A stretch of 64,000 bases of DNA from the NCBI GenBank assembly GCA_905160935.1, contig CAJHZI010000414.1, positions 743,001 to 807,000 of the forward strand, written 5' to 3'. The stretch is from Enchytraeus crypticus (Eukaryota > Annelida > Clitellata > Enchytraeida > Enchytraeidae). The notes beneath the pieces were generated by a model. That model was not told where the DNA came from and did no database searches. It saw only the letters and a program-made list of their open reading frames with translations. Below, piece after piece: positions 12,701-21,913 of the stretch (positions are counted from its first letter, which is position 1; each line of letters begins with the position of its first letter). The translations under genes were made by a program, and so were the position numbers.

Positions 12701-12701
12701 A
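1226..12701 (+). CDS. Na+/H+ exchanger (SLC9A family), 3' part
   Basis: Twelve exons with consistent phases: 1226-1347, 2216-2292, 3238-3366, 4206-4295, 4589-4654, 5866-5972, 6340-6414, 7454-7542, 9065-9411, 9794-9968, 11497-11625 and 12382-12701 (TAA). They give 574 codons after a split first codon. The order matches NHE antiporters, which swap Na+ for H+ across the plasma or organelle membrane. It runs from a FMFLGIS helix, through [25 protein letters not shown], to the signature [10 protein letters not shown], then a helix ending [16 protein letters not shown]. Next is the family's juxtamembrane [10 protein letters not shown]...DQNYL segment. A polar Ser/Arg-rich regulatory tail follows; its YSRLQDKNL block recalls the NHE2/3/5 branch. 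About half of the protein, including the first helices, lies off the left edge. The donor at 5972 (CA|gtacga) is weak but is the only one that keeps frame. Confidence 0.93.
1341..1860 (+). repeat. About 50-bp tandem repeats copying the 1347 splice donor, split by a SINE
   Basis: The exon ends ATGCTCT and is followed by gtgagttccacat. Copies of 'acactctgtgagttctacatacctcctctaatgtgcattgtcttagaa' (written here only as a theme) recur at about 1387, 1432, 1650, 1690, 1738, 1784 and 1835. They are degenerate, with 'ctctgtgagtt' or 'ctctgtaagtt' as the recurring donor-like core. A family-A SINE (1438-1640) interrupts the array. Confidence 0.85.
1438..1640 (+). mobile_element. SINE family A, near full length
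   Basis: It begins CCAACGTCAGAAAGGGCATT and passes through GGAAAAGTCTCAAATAGGGG and CGTATCCCGACCCTAGTTAA. It ends GGGATTCAAGGGAAG(ATG)n. The same order recurs in this window at about 9500, 11190, 33900, 37385, 39327, 49402 and 59720. The terminal GAT/ATG microsatellite acts as the variable 3' tail. It sits inside the donor-derived repeat array of the exchanger intron. Confidence 0.85.
2370..2662 (+). repeat. 24-bp minisatellite in exchanger intron
   Basis: About twelve imperfect 24-bp units of the form 'aaggtcacttgtactgataagctg' (theme) start about 75 bp after the donor at 2292. The period is a multiple of three, so both strands show open frames rich in CTDK or LSVQ; I do not consider these coding. 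Unlike the arrays at 859 and 11600, I see no copy of the neighbouring splice site in the unit. Confidence 0.9.
3060..3176 (-). mobile_element. SINE family B, degenerate copy
   Basis: Antisense copy with the diagnostic 'ggatttgaac-actgcac-tactgatc' block (reverse of a tRNA-like B box) followed by 'cttgtccactagccac'. It ends about 60 bp before the acceptor of the YGGLRG exon. Confidence 0.6.
4000..4107 (-). mobile_element. SINE family B, degenerate copy
   Basis: Carries 'ttagaaccttgcacgtactgatccgc', a diverged reverse B-box block, followed by 'gtaacttgccaacaagccacca'. It lies in the exchanger intron directly after the stop codon of an unexplained open frame (3744-4001). Confidence 0.55.
4296..4331 (+). 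repeat. (TA)n microsatellite starting at a splice donor
   Basis: The intron begins gtatatatat... so the donor of the exon ending at 4295 runs straight into a TA tract of about 36 bp. Confidence 0.9.
4334..4402 (-). mobile_element. LINE 3'-end fragment (family of 19157-19575)
   Basis: Short antisense match to the end of the LINE frame at 19157-19575: 'ctagtccactgcgtactgg', 'tccatgg' and 'cgcctccactcttctctgtctt' correspond to the reverse of its terminal EERRRYVPWTCQ region. Confidence 0.75.
4694..4770 (+). mobile_element. SINE family A, 5'-truncated, with 15-bp target-site duplication
   Basis: Only the 3' part is present: TATCCCGATCCTGGTTAAAT, GGGATTTAAGGGAAG and then (ATG)n. It is flanked by perfect 15-bp direct repeats, TAATGGCTGAAAGGT, at 4679-4693 and 4771-4785. 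A long target duplication, 5' truncation and a simple 3' tail are the signature of LINE-driven retroposition, so this copy defines the family's 3' end and mechanism. Confidence 0.92.
5420..5600 (-). mobile_element. tRNA-derived SINE, diverged
   Basis: Antisense tRNA-like head: 'ggattcgaaccgatgggc' is the reverse of a B box, and 'attcggaaatccaac' lies where the A box would be. The sense-side tail 'taacgttaagaagcc' lies upstream. It resembles the + strand copy at 10958-11085. Confidence 0.6.
5694..5793 (-). mobile_element. SINE family B, truncated
   Basis: Contains 'tcgaaagcgatgtcagtgac', 'gtatttgaaccccgcacata' and 'ctgatccgcggtcgagtatc', ending 'atggctgcagcca'. This is the reverse of the copy at 44020-44146. 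It lies 72 bp before the exchanger exon at 5866. Confidence 0.85.
6600..6763 (+). repeat. Compound (TATG)/(CA)/(TA) microsatellite
   Basis: Runs of tatg, then (ca)n at about 6703-6726, then (ta)n to about 6757. The open frames seen here are simple-sequence artefacts. Confidence 0.9.
7195..7440 (+). repeat. (TTGA)n-rich tract before exchanger exon 7454
   Basis: Degenerate TTGATTGA/TTAATTGA tetranucleotide sequence extends almost to the acceptor 'gctatgcag' of the exon at 7454. Similar tracts precede the exons at 9065 and 32178, and an AATC version follows the plakin exon ending at 35488. Confidence 0.85.
8135..8325. mobile_element. Small hAT-like MITE
   Basis: The left end is CAGGGCTGGATTTG. 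The right end read in reverse is CGGGGTTGGATTTG. The flanking 8-mers TTCATAAC and ATAATAAC agree at 6 of 8 positions, as expected for an aged 8-bp hAT target duplication. About 190 bp long, with no coding capacity. Confidence 0.6.
8685..8745 (-). mobile_element. SINE family A, 3' fragment
   Basis: Reverse of the family-A tail: 'catcatcattatcttccatt', 'gaatcccagattaactaggg'. A partial 'agtttaactccagtgtttta...aaacaggccagt' segment nearby is repeated at about 8738-8785 and 8828-8895. Confidence 0.7.
8785..9058 (+). repeat. GATTGATTGATCGTAG repeat before exchanger exon 9065
   Basis: Irregular units 'agattgattgattgatcgtag' (theme) repeat at least six times up to the acceptor 'gattactctacgcag' of the exon at 9065. 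The recurring 'atcgtag' followed by a purine looks like a weak acceptor, so this may be a further junction-derived array, though less clearly than those at 859 and 35145. Confidence 0.75.
9499..9665 (-). mobile_element. SINE family A
   Basis: Antisense copy: 'catcatcgtcttcctctaat', 'gggatacgaatagacc', 'cccatactatatcatcagtc', 'tttgtagcaattt' and 'cgctaaccaa' follow the same order as the reverse of 1438-1640. It lies in the intron after exchanger exon 9411. Confidence 0.85.
10026..10165 (+). mobile_element. SINE family C
   Basis: 'ggttctttttctttctcttc', 'atcttttggggtgaatccat', 'agtgacatgtgatgcgggac' and a 3' tail 'tatgaggaaatggacgttaa' followed by 'acctttttat'. An antisense copy lies at 14145-14315 and a decayed one at 50615-50915. 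Confidence 0.8.
10958..11085 (+). mobile_element. tRNA-derived SINE (B-box GGTTCAAATCC)
   Basis: 'gttggatgaccgaatggata' resembles an A box and 'cggttcaaatccagctgg' a B box. The tail 'gatacggaactaaacgttaa' then 'acttagcttta' matches the 3' tail of family B, although the head is different. Confidence 0.75.
11190..11447 (-). mobile_element. SINE family A, full-length antisense copy
   Basis: Starts 'accatcatcatcttcccttt' and ends at 'ctatacgtgcagtcaccggt' then 'tgatctatttttc'. Read in reverse, it adds a 5' part (GACCGGTGACTGCAC... CACTAAGATCC) missing from many other copies. It therefore shows the whole family-A unit of about 250 bp. It ends 50 bp before the exchanger exon at 11497. Confidence 0.85.
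11600..11965 (+). repeat. 44-bp tandem repeat copying exon end plus donor at 11625
   Basis: The exon ends ACCATGGAGCCCACTACAAA then CACAG|gtctgtttc. The whole block, 'gaaccatggagcccactac...caggtctgtttctttacata', is then repeated about seven times with growing divergence (starts about 11596, 11641, 11687, 11731, 11775, 11819 and weaker ones to 11960). Each of the first five intronic copies keeps an intact ACACAG|gtctg donor. Confidence 0.95.
12178..12233 (+). mobile_element. SINE family A, 3' fragment
   Basis: 'gtctagtcgtatcccgaccc', 'tagttaaactgggatttaag' and a short (ATG)n tail. It directly abuts an antisense family-B SINE. Confidence 0.85.
12234..12353 (-). mobile_element. SINE family B, nearly full length
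   Basis: 'acgtcagtttcctcactcag', 'caggatttgaaccctgcaca', 'ctgatccgcggtcgagtatc', 'ttaccgacatcgccactggc' and 'tccagcca'. It is the reverse of the + copy at 44020-44146. It ends about 30 bp before the last exchanger exon. Confidence 0.88.
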
Positions 12702-13200
12702 TAACTTCTGTCTGCTGGTACCGGCTGTTCTGCGTGTTCGTGTCTGTGTGTGTTTTTGTACTCCTGTGTATCGTGTGTATATGTACGGTATGTACTTGTG
12801 TATTTGTACTACCTGTCATGTTTTGTTAGTTGCTCTGTCTGTTTTGTTTATACATACTGTCTGTACTATGTATTTGTACTGCTCGTATGCACTGCGTAGT
12901 TGTACATCACCTTCTGCGAATTTGTACTGTCCCTCCATGAGGCTGTGAATGCTGCTCCTAATACTCCTGTTCGTTCAGAAAACGATTCAACCTCACGGTG
13001 ATGAATTTTAACCAATCTGCCGCAGCGTGCTATTCAAATGTAACTGATAAATCTGGTTTTGGTTATGTATATCTTCCACAATGATTCATTTCTTTACCAC
13101 AATGACTAATTATTATAATATTATTTATGGCATGACTTAAGAAATATCAAAGGTATGATTAAGAAAAGGTCACATTTTACTGCTAAAAAGAATCTCTGTC
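12702..13200 (+). other. 3' flank / likely 3' UTR of the exchanger gene
   Basis: Follows the exchanger stop codon without a gene. Rich in TGT/GTA stretches. I found no convincing AATAAA within the first kilobase, so the transcript end is unresolved. Confidence 0.45.
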
Positions 13201-13210
13201 ATACTCATTC

Positions 13211-13430
13211 TCCAGCAACTCGTTAACGCAGTCGACCAATCACAACAAGCCACTTGTCCAGCTCTACGAATAACACAGTCGACCAATCACAACGAGTTAT
13301 TGGTCCAGCTCTACGGATAACACAGTCGACCAATCACAACGAGTCATTGGTCCAGCTATATGAATAACACAATCGACCTGGTCAATCACAACGAGCCATT
13401 GGTCCAGATCTACGAACCGATGGTTGAACC
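13211..13430 (+). repeat. 47-bp tandem repeat, four to five copies
   Basis: Units begin 'cagtcgaccaatcacaac', followed by 'gagttattggtccagctcta' and 'cgaataaca', with a few substitutions per copy and a short insertion in the last. Located 0.5 kb after the exchanger stop codon. Each unit contains a CCAAT and its near-inverse ATTGG. Confidence 0.92.
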
Positions 13431-14144
13431 ACAGTGACATTGTCATACTTTAAGAAGAAAAATACAGAAACGTAGCAAGTACTTACATCTTACCTAACTA
13501 AACGAATAACGATATTAAGCACAGCTTAAAGAAATGAAATAAGACGAGGAACGGCTTTTTATTCAACATATCGCTTATTTGTTCACCTCGGCTCTGGTTA
13601 ATTATATAAGTAATTGAAACATACATGTAATCAGATAAACAAATGTAATCATGTAACAGTACAAATTTATCTTGCATGTAATCAGATAGCTTATAGTTAA
13701 TTGTACTACATAGCCTGTTTTCTGACTTTTACATTGTTATTTTTGTAATATTGGGTCTCGGCGATCGGAATCTAATCTCTCCTGGGCACCGTATATAAAG
13801 TGGTGTTAAATTTTTCTGTTTATTGTTAGCTGTAATGGAATCTAAATCAACTGCCTTACACTTATTAACTGGCATGGTAATTGTGTAAAGGCAATTTACG
13901 CTGTAATTATTACCTTAGAGTCCATATTTTAATTTTAGCGATAAATTGTATGAATCTTTATTCTTATTGTTAATTTACAAATCAAGGTTTAGTGCAATTT
14001 TTTACTTCGAGTGAAACGACTATTTTGTCTTTTGAGCACAAAACTGTCGGTAAAAGTATGTTTTATATGAGAACAGAGTTGAGTACTTAATTATCCTGCG
14101 AGATAATTACAAGAAATATATACTATTAGCGTCGTTCTTATCGA

Positions 14145-14315
14145 ATAAAAATAAAGGTTTAACGTCTGTTTCCTCATACAAGGATGATGTCAGGGACGTC
14201 CCCCATCACATGTCACTATAAATCGATTCACCCCAAATGATCTGACAGAACATCTGCTGAAGAAAAAGAAAAAGATCCTAAACGATGCCGGACCGGTGAT
14301 CAAAAATCAGTCAGG
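14145..14315 (-). mobile_element. SINE family C, antisense
   Basis: 'aaaggtttaacgtctgtttc', 'ctcatacaaggatgatgtca', 'gggacgtcccccatcacatg' and 'gattcaccccaaatgatctg'. Reverse counterpart of 10026-10165. Confidence 0.8.
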
Positions 14316-14935
14316 CAAGATGAAAAAAGACTATGGTGGGAAGAGATCAATTGTTGCTATTGTGAACTGTTATTGAGTTAATGGGTTTTTTAATCTGTTT
14401 TGTAAGTGTTTACAGTTTAGTACAGATTAATATCAAGCAGGATATTAATAACGGACTCTAGTCTATTAGAGTGTAATGATTTGTCGTCGCCTGGATGTAT
14501 GACTGGTGACTAAGTTACTAATATTTTAATGAACAGTTTATTAAACAGTTTTAATGCTATGCTTAGTTGTTATGCATTTTACTTTTTTATTTGTAATGTA
14601 TTCTTAAGTCAATAATTATAATTATTGCTCTTATTCTGGTACAGGCCTACTTGTATGTATCGATTCAGGCATTTTATATTTATGTATACGTATGCGTATG
14701 TATATACTATATACGTACATGTATGTATGTATGTATGTATGCATGTATGTATGTACGCATATATGCATGCATTTATGTAAGTATTTATATAGGCCATTGC
14801 ACAATATCTATGTAGGCCTGTAGGCTGCATAGACATGTAGGCCACTTTATATGTATGTATGTATGTATTTATGTGTATCATAAGGAAATCATAATCATAA
14901 GGAAAATATATTACATTGGATAGAACATATATTAA

Positions 14936-16507
14936 CCCTTAAACGGTATCGTATTTTTTCACCTTACTTTGGTAACCTGGGGTGTGTTTGCACCCCAATG
15001 GTTTAATATCTATAAACTCGATTTATTATTGTTTTAAATCAGGCAAATACAAAATAAATCCTCTGGTAATAATATTCTTTACAATTAATATTCTTGGAGA
15101 GTTATAATTAATTGTCTATGGGGATATCAATGCACGAATATTCGCACAATCCACACAAGTATTGAAGATAGATTAACTTTAATATCTTAGCAAAAGTTAA
15201 CTTGCGATACCTTAACTAAAATAGTGTCTTGTTATTTGAATACCGTACTAAGGTTTATAGCTGCTAAATGTTTACTAGAGCTATATGCACTAGTGCATAG
15301 GCTTTTAAAGTTTCTAGCTGCAACTTTGGCAAATTATTGTTGAATATTCTTCGTAGCATATTCTTGATTTCTGACAGGTGATGCAACTCGTATGCACTTT
15401 CTTGTCCCGTTTACATGGACAAATATGGCACCAGCCCTGAATTTTTTTCTCGGTAGCAGGATTAACAGGTTTTGTCACGTCAAAGCCGAGGAGCTGCAGA
15501 GCTAGCTTTGGACCTTTTTGCATGGCCTGTGGATTATCTAATCGCCTCTCTTGTTCTGGAAGAAACAGACTGGCTGCAAGGTCTGACAGGAACTTGTGTC
15601 TCTTGGTGCTCTTGCCTTTGTTCCAATCTTGCATTTGTTCAACCCATATCACATACGCTGCCACCGTGGCAATGTCCAGAATATTCATAAACAGACACAA
15701 AGGCCACCATCTAGTGCCTCTCTTACACGAGTAAGTACGAACCAGGTGGTCGAGATTATCAACACCGGATTTTGCTTGCATTGTAAAGCAATGGTATACT
15801 GTCGTTCTCTTTCGAAGTATGTTTGTCGTGGTGCATGGTGCGAAGAAGTATAACAGCTTTGTTCATCTTTGCAACATAACTGACTAATGAAAGTTGATCG
15901 TGGAATCCAAAGATTGAAGACTTAACTTCGCGTGAACGTGATTTCAGCATTTTTTCTGGAATTTCTCCCTTGCTTTTTTTCCATAGTTCCAACGATAGTT
16001 GTATTGACCAGAAGAAGCTCTTGTGCTAGATTTATTCTTCGTATAAAGAAGTTATCACAAGTAACATTACGACCAGTCATATGCCATGGCTGCGTTAGAC
16101 ACTTCACAATCTGTTCTCCTTGGTTTTGAGCACGTGCTGTTTGTGGTTGCCGCCCGAGATAAATTTCCCCTTTGAGAGGGGCAATTTGTTTGAGAACAGT
16201 TAACGAGAGTAACATCAGCTCAAATAATATTGTTTCACAACAATAAAATGCACTGTAGAATACGAGATCCTATGTTAATGTATTGGGGTGTATTCGCACT
16301 CCAGATTACCAAAGTAGGTATACTCACATAGTAGGCCACACCCATCGCCCTCTATGGGGTGGCATTCTAGTCACTTTTACTGAATATGAGTATGGGGTTA
16401 ACTGAAGGCATTCCTAGAAGGACAGCTGATAGTAAGCGAAGGAAGAGAAGAAATAGGTTATAGAAGGAGGCTGGGGTGTATTTACACCCCAGGTTACCGA
16501 TTAAGGG
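14936..16507 (-). mobile_element. piggyBac-type DNA transposon copy with TTAA target duplication
   Basis: The element starts CCCTTAAACGGTA and, read inward from the right, CCCTTAATCGGTA. TTAA lies immediately outside at 14932-14935 and 16508-16511, the hallmark of piggyBac insertion. Just inside both ends lie GGGGTGTATTTACACCCC-like palindromes (about 14978-14998 and 16471-16492, with another variant near 16284). The interior carries an antisense transposase remnant (15314-16215). At 1572 bp it is shorter than autonomous elements, and the N-terminal transposase half is missing. Confidence 0.95.
15314..16215 (-). pseudogene. piggyBac transposase remnant
   Basis: Three overlapping minus-strand frames in three different phases (16215-15922, 15992-15759 and 15781-15314) imply two frameshifts. 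The first holds the family's GRNVTCDNFF block with a catalytic Asp. The third holds KSGVDNLDHLVRTYS with the last catalytic Asp, then TRWWPLCLFMNILDIA and a Cys/His-rich end (CHICPC...CITC...CQSC), the usual C-terminal zinc-binding tail. The first catalytic Asp region is absent. It cannot encode an active transposase. Confidence 0.92.
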
Positions 16508-16511
16508 TTAA

Positions 16512-16985
16512 GACCACATGAAATATAAAGCCGCTTACATGTAGATTATTGATAGACTGAACTGATAGATTAAAGAGAGGTACATGTATGGGAAATAAAC
16601 ATAACTAAATTAGACAATAGCATAAAGACTTAAGTGTATTAGATATCAAATTCAATCTCTGGGATGGTGATGTGTATGACTCAGCGATGGATAGAGATCA
16701 GTGGAGAAGGAGGGTTAGAGAGGTTAGAGAAACTATTGTAGTGTCCGCAAAGAGACGCCAAATAGAGATCAATGACTATGATGTATGTATACATGCATGT
16801 GTGTCTGTTAGAATGTATATACATGTATATTTTGTAGCATTTCCTACAAATTGTTTTTTAATTATGAAACTGATTCCGCTTGTATTTATAGATAGCTTTT
16901 TCTTATTGTGTAGTATATGAACTGAACTATATATGTTAAGACCACATGAAATAAAAAAGAGCTCTTACATGTAGATTATTAATTG
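16512..16985 (+). repeat. Direct repeat flanking the piggyBac insertion
   Basis: 'ttaagaccacatgaaatata' with 'cttacatgtagattatt' at 16508-16558 is repeated at about 16936-16986 as 'ttaagaccacatgaaataaa' with 'cttacatgtagattatt'. The second copy carries an uninterrupted 'tatatgttaagacc', the layout expected at an unoccupied TTAA site. Confidence 0.8.
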
Positions 16986-16989
16986 ATAG

Positions 16990-19150
16990 ATTTAAATAGT
17001 AATCTATCAATTAATAGTGTAAACAGTCTAATGTTTTGATGTTTTATTTACTCTGATTCCTTGGTTTTGGGTTCACTAATCAAGTTCTACTAGTATCACT
17101 ATTTAAAATTGCTATTAACATCGTAGAGTAATTGTATATTTTTCATTATATCTGTATTTGTATTTTCTATTTCCGATGCCCTTATTTATGTTAGCTCCAT
17201 TTTGATTTAGTAAACCTTTGAATTTGTCAACACAGAAATGCATGTTTTGACGAATTGCTAACTAAGTCGGATTTAGTGGGAGATATAGTGATGTACACAG
17301 CCGCTATAAAATTGTTGTTTAGATAAGCCAGTAATCGAAACTGTCAGATTTTTCTTTAGTGTATTGATTAAATATAATTGTTTTGTGCAATATTAGGCTT
17401 ACGTTATGTGCCTTCTGTGAAACTACCTGACAGCTCTGAATAAAATTAACGAGATTTGCTTTGCTGGACTTTGTAAGGTTTTTGCTATTGTACTGATTAT
17501 AATTGTAGAGATGTAAACGTTGGCCATCTGTTGCTAATTACCTAATACGTTTATTATTTATTAATCGTTGAATATATTACCTTAATCTTAGTTGAAAAAT
17601 TGTATATATTATCGACGTCGCTTATTTAATGTCCTGAAAGTAGGCTTTTCGTAGTAGTTTAAACTTATGGTTTGTTATATCTGTAAATTTTATGTTTTAG
17701 TATAATTTTTTTTTGCCAATTCCATGTGTCGTTAAAATTATATTATTATCTAATGTACTATTTTTGTTTTTATTACTATTAGTATTCGATGCTATTTAAC
17801 TACTATTATTGTTTTATTACTATTGTTATCTACTGCTATTTAGCTACTATTATAATTTTTATTAATGTTGTTAAATATTGCTATTTATCTACTACTGCAG
17901 CGGTTTAGTTTGCTCCCCGCATATTTAGTATGCTGGGAATTTAATTTAATTTAATTTATTATTTTATAGATATTTGGACGCGTAGCAATAGTTCTCTTTA
18001 GCTTTCATTAAGGCGCTTATTTCGTGAAACGTTCAGCTTGTAGATTCTTCAACACTGCAATTTGTCAGGTGAAATATTTTGCCTCTTTGATGACAAATTC
18101 TAAAAGTTAACGACAAGACGTCATATTGGAATCGAAATTTTTTATTGAATCTGTCTTGATTTTCGAGGGTCAACTATATATAAACACTTTTTCAGCTTAA
18201 TTGTATTTATCAAGTTTTCTCCGTATCTCTGCTTATTATCTCTGCTAGCTATTTGTATAACATACGCTAATCCAGTGTTATACTAAACAGTCTGCAAGCT
18301 GACTACTGCAACTATTAGAATACTGTCTTATAGTGCTATTAGAATACTTACTGTCTTGTAGTGCTATTAGAATACATGTACTTAGAAGTAATCTAGTAAA
18401 CTGTACTAGAAGCAAGTCTAGCGTGCTTTCACTGACGTTGAAGTAAGAAGCCAACGCTTCGCGTGTAGATTTATGCCATTTTCTCTTTTATTAATTTACT
18501 AGAAAACTGTAGACCTGTAGAATTGTGCCTGTTCATATCCATGGTATGCAAGAGAGTAGCGTGCAACAGAGCTGTGGAGCAGCCGTCAGCCCGGATGTTG
18601 ATTTGAAACAAATTCCCAACTTAATTATTGTAGTCACAACTGTAACCATCTCAACCCCAAAGCCCTCTAAAAACTGATCGAGTATGAAAATTCTCTTACG
18701 CGCTCTTTGGTGGATTTGGTAGGCATGAGCCTCCCTTGCCCCACCTGTCACCTCTAATACTGATCAGTAATCAGGCTTCTGAATGATATACAAGTAGATA
18801 TTTTGTTCGGCAAGTTTTAAGTATCGTAATTATTGAACTAGTTATTGAGTTATTGAACTGGTTATTGTTATAGTTAATAAAAACTCTTTACTAATATTTA
18901 TGATGTAAGTTGTATTATTGGCACATCTGTGTAACGCCTATAGTATCTTTGATATTTAAAGTGCTACTGTAGTCCATGACAGCATCGAACACTATGAAGA
19001 CATCAGAATGAACTGAATTGAATCTGAAGATCTGTTAAATGATGGGAATCTTGTAAATACATCCTATCCTACTCTTGAATTGGGCTTCGCATAGTTCGCA
19101 TTGCATGTGTGTAGTATCAGTAAAACGTTTATTTGACTCCATTCTATTAA
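16990..19150. other. AT-rich intergenic stretch, nothing recognised
   Basis: No exon chain, RNA gene or clear transposon was found here. Short loose repeats of 'actgtcttatagtgctattagaatac' type occur at about 18305-18385. Confidence 0.5.
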
Positions 19151-19156
19151 ACCTTT

Positions 19157-19575
19157 ACTTTAGCAAATTATATTCTAAAGACATGGACCTTAAGGAAGGA
19201 AGATATTAGGAAACTGGAGGCATTGGAAATGTGGATTTGGAGAAGAATGGAGAGGATTAGCTGGACTCAAAAAGGTTACGAATGAGAAAGTCCTGGAGAG
19301 AGTTGGCACAGATAGACAGTTGATAAATGCATTAAGAAATAGGAAGAAGAGATGGATAGGACACATTCTAAGGGGGGAAGGTCTATTAAAAGAGGTCATA
19401 AAAGGTAGAATGGAAGGAGAAAGAGGCAGAAGCAGGCCGAGATTAGGTATGTTAGATGATTTAAAGACCCACTCATATGTGGAACTGAAGAAGAAGGCGG
19501 AAGACAGAGAAGAGCGGAGGCGTTATGTACCATGGACCTGCCAGTAGGCAGTGCACTAAGAGAGAGATAGAGATT
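19157..19575 (+). mobile_element. LINE 3' end (C-terminal frame)
   Basis: Reads through LEALEMWIWRRMERISW, VTNEKVLERVG, RKKRWIGHILRGEGLLKEVI and GRMEGERGRSRPRLGMLDDL, ending near VPWTCQ and a stop at 19545-19547. This is the conserved C-terminal region of non-LTR endonuclease/reverse-transcriptase proteins downstream of the polymerase. One frame change is needed near 19260-19290. Antisense 3'-end fragments of the same family lie at 4334, 36697 and 48515. Confidence 0.9.
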
Positions 19576-19579
19576 CTAA

Positions 19580-21095
19580 AGAATTAAATAGCATTTGTAT
19601 ACTATATTAAGCTAATCCGGTGACTATACTCAACAGTATGCCTACTGACTGCAAATATTACAGTACGTTCTGTCTAGGAGTAGTTTTTAAGTACTTAGCT
19701 AACAATCTAATGTACCGGACCGAGAGCAAGTCTTGTTAGTCATTAACTAATACCGTGATGATCGTGCAATGATATTTAATTTCTTCTAAAATAGTTGTTT
19801 TAAGATTATGAAGACTCTTCAGCATTCACTTCATACAACTTTATATTTCTAAACAATTTTATGCTAACTTAAACTTTATGAAACTCATCGGTTTTAACTG
19901 CGCATGCAGGTGCACTGACAATGATGTACATAGGTCTTTCATGACGTCCGCACCGTCACTTGCATTCAGTAAATTTTCGCATGATTATTTATTAATACTT
20001 TTGCTTAGCCTTGACATTGATGACAACCTAGATTTAACCATTGATTTAACGTTGACAGTGCATTCAGTGACAACTTTATTATATTATTATATTTATCAAG
20101 CTTTTGTTGATCTCTAATTGTAATTTGATTTACAGTAAAACATACGCAACCTTTATTATAGGCCTACTGTTGCTTTGTTTAATTTATAATTCAATATTCG
20201 CATACGGTTTCGTCGACAGGCTAGCTCTTCGTTTTATATGGGCATCTTATGGGCTCTTCCAAACTGCAGGTCCATTTCAACAGTCCTGAACTGCTACCTC
20301 GCTCATCAATGAGCCCTTGACCAACAAATTGATTGCAACAAATGTTACTTTGAACACTTAAATTTCAACCCCTGTAACGGAATAAACATGGGTTGAAAAC
20401 AAGAGCATCGAAGATATATGAAGGACTCGTTTTATAACTTCTCTTTTCTACAGTTCGATTATGTGTGAACAAGCTTTAGTTGCCTTATGCTAATCCTAGC
20501 GTCTTGCTTTATTACAAGTAAGTATTGCGAACCAGTCATCAATAGTGAATATGATCTTGTGAAGCGACATCGAATCACTACTTGTCTCTTGTAAATCCTA
20601 CTTAATTGTTAACTTCCATACAGTTAGAACTAAGTTGATTAGAAATGTAAAAATTACATTTAGTATAAAATTAAGTTACTTAGATTGAGCAAAAACATTT
20701 TAGAATAGTATTTAAACCCCGTGTTATCCGTGATGTTGAATAGTGGACTAATCGTTAACTGCACGTGATATAAAAGGCGCCAAGCAAAAACTGAGGAAGG
20801 CCATGGGAAGCCACGTCCGAAACCGTATTTTTCTTTAGTCAGATGCTACTTTAGGTGTTACTAAGTCACAGCCTTTTGTGAAAGGATTTTTTTTACACCT
20901 TTGGAGTGCTCTTTATTTAAAGAAAGCAGACTGTACTTGTGAATATGTGCCCTGGAATTGCCACTTTACTGGACACTAGAGAGCAAGTACTTAAATATAG
21001 AAATAGCAGGCTAGAGCTAAACCTGCAGTAGTAGTTTCTGTTTAAAGGTTTCTATAAAATAATTACTGTATAATAAATAATAATATAATTACTTA
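19580..21095. other. Intergenic stretch, mostly featureless
   Basis: Short open frames at 19878-20117 and 20104-20289 have no family resemblance or splice support. At about 20735-20830 there is a diverged 'ctaatcgttaactgcacgtgatataaaaggcgccaag' segment that matches the 5' part of family-A SINEs (as at 33900 and 44800). Confidence 0.45.
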
Positions 21096-21102
21096 ATGGA
21101 AG

Positions 21103-21105
<3 letters not shown>

Positions 21106-21156
<51 letters not shown>

Positions 21157-21171
21157 CATATATATATATAC

Positions 21172-21246
<75 letters not shown>
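21106..21246. repeat. Long (TA)n microsatellite with CATA interruptions
   Basis: About 140 bp of alternating TA with a central tacata block. Open frames through it are artefacts. Confidence 0.95.
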
Positions 21247-21249
<3 letters not shown>

Positions 21250-21559
21250 GCCTATATACATATACATGCAGACTGCGTCAAAATAGTGACCCCCTACAGA
21301 AAAATTTCTATAACTTTTGTATCTGATGTCTCATTATCATGTAAATTTAAGCAATTATTCATGGTCCAATTTTACACATATGCTGGAAAAGTGACGAAAA
21401 CATATGCAACAAAACTCCAGTTACAGATCTTTTTGCGCCGTGCCCCTACCTTTTATAGATTTCCTAAATAAAATTTTCCATGAATTTTTCAGCATATGTG
21501 TAGAATTGGGTCATGTATTATCGCTAAATTGTGCATGATATAGAGACATATACGAATAT

Positions 21560-21805
21560 CTCCATGGCGCAATGGTTAGAGGTGTAGATAACGTCATGAA
21601 GCTTTAAATAACAGACCCTGAGGTGAATTGAACCCTCGTGGGTTCAATTCCCGGCCGCGCTGATCTGAGAGTAAAATCTCGGGCATTCACTGGACTGGTT
21701 ATACGGAAAAGGGACAAAATTGCCTAACGAATTTAACATGTTGTATTAAAAGTGATAGATAATAACGTAGTTGATCATTTCACTATAATGTGTTATTATT
21801 ATAAT
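21560..21805 (+). mobile_element. SINE family D, tRNA-derived, full length
   Basis: The head has A-box-like 'tggcgcaatggttagagg' and B-box-like 'gggttcaattcccggc', followed by 'cgctgatctgagagtaaaat', 'cattcactggactggttata' and 'gttgatcatttcactataat'. Other copies: 32395-32615 (+), 58915-59215 (-) and 60075-60320 (-). The tRNA-like promoter is well preserved, so this is a recognisable Pol III-type SINE head. Confidence 0.9.
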
Positions 21806-21863
21806 TGCATCAGATACCAAAGTTATAGAAAATTTTATGTAGGGGTCAAGTTTTTTGACGCAG

Positions 21864-21867
<4 letters not shown>

Positions 21868-21909
<42 letters not shown>
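21868..21909. repeat. (TA)n microsatellite
   Basis: TA run of about 40 bp between a 'gacgcagtctgtatatata' segment (also seen in similar form at 21268-21290 beside the previous TA tract) and a family-C-like 'aaacttccgtttcctcatcc' tail. Confidence 0.9.
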
Positions 21910-21913
<4 letters not shown>

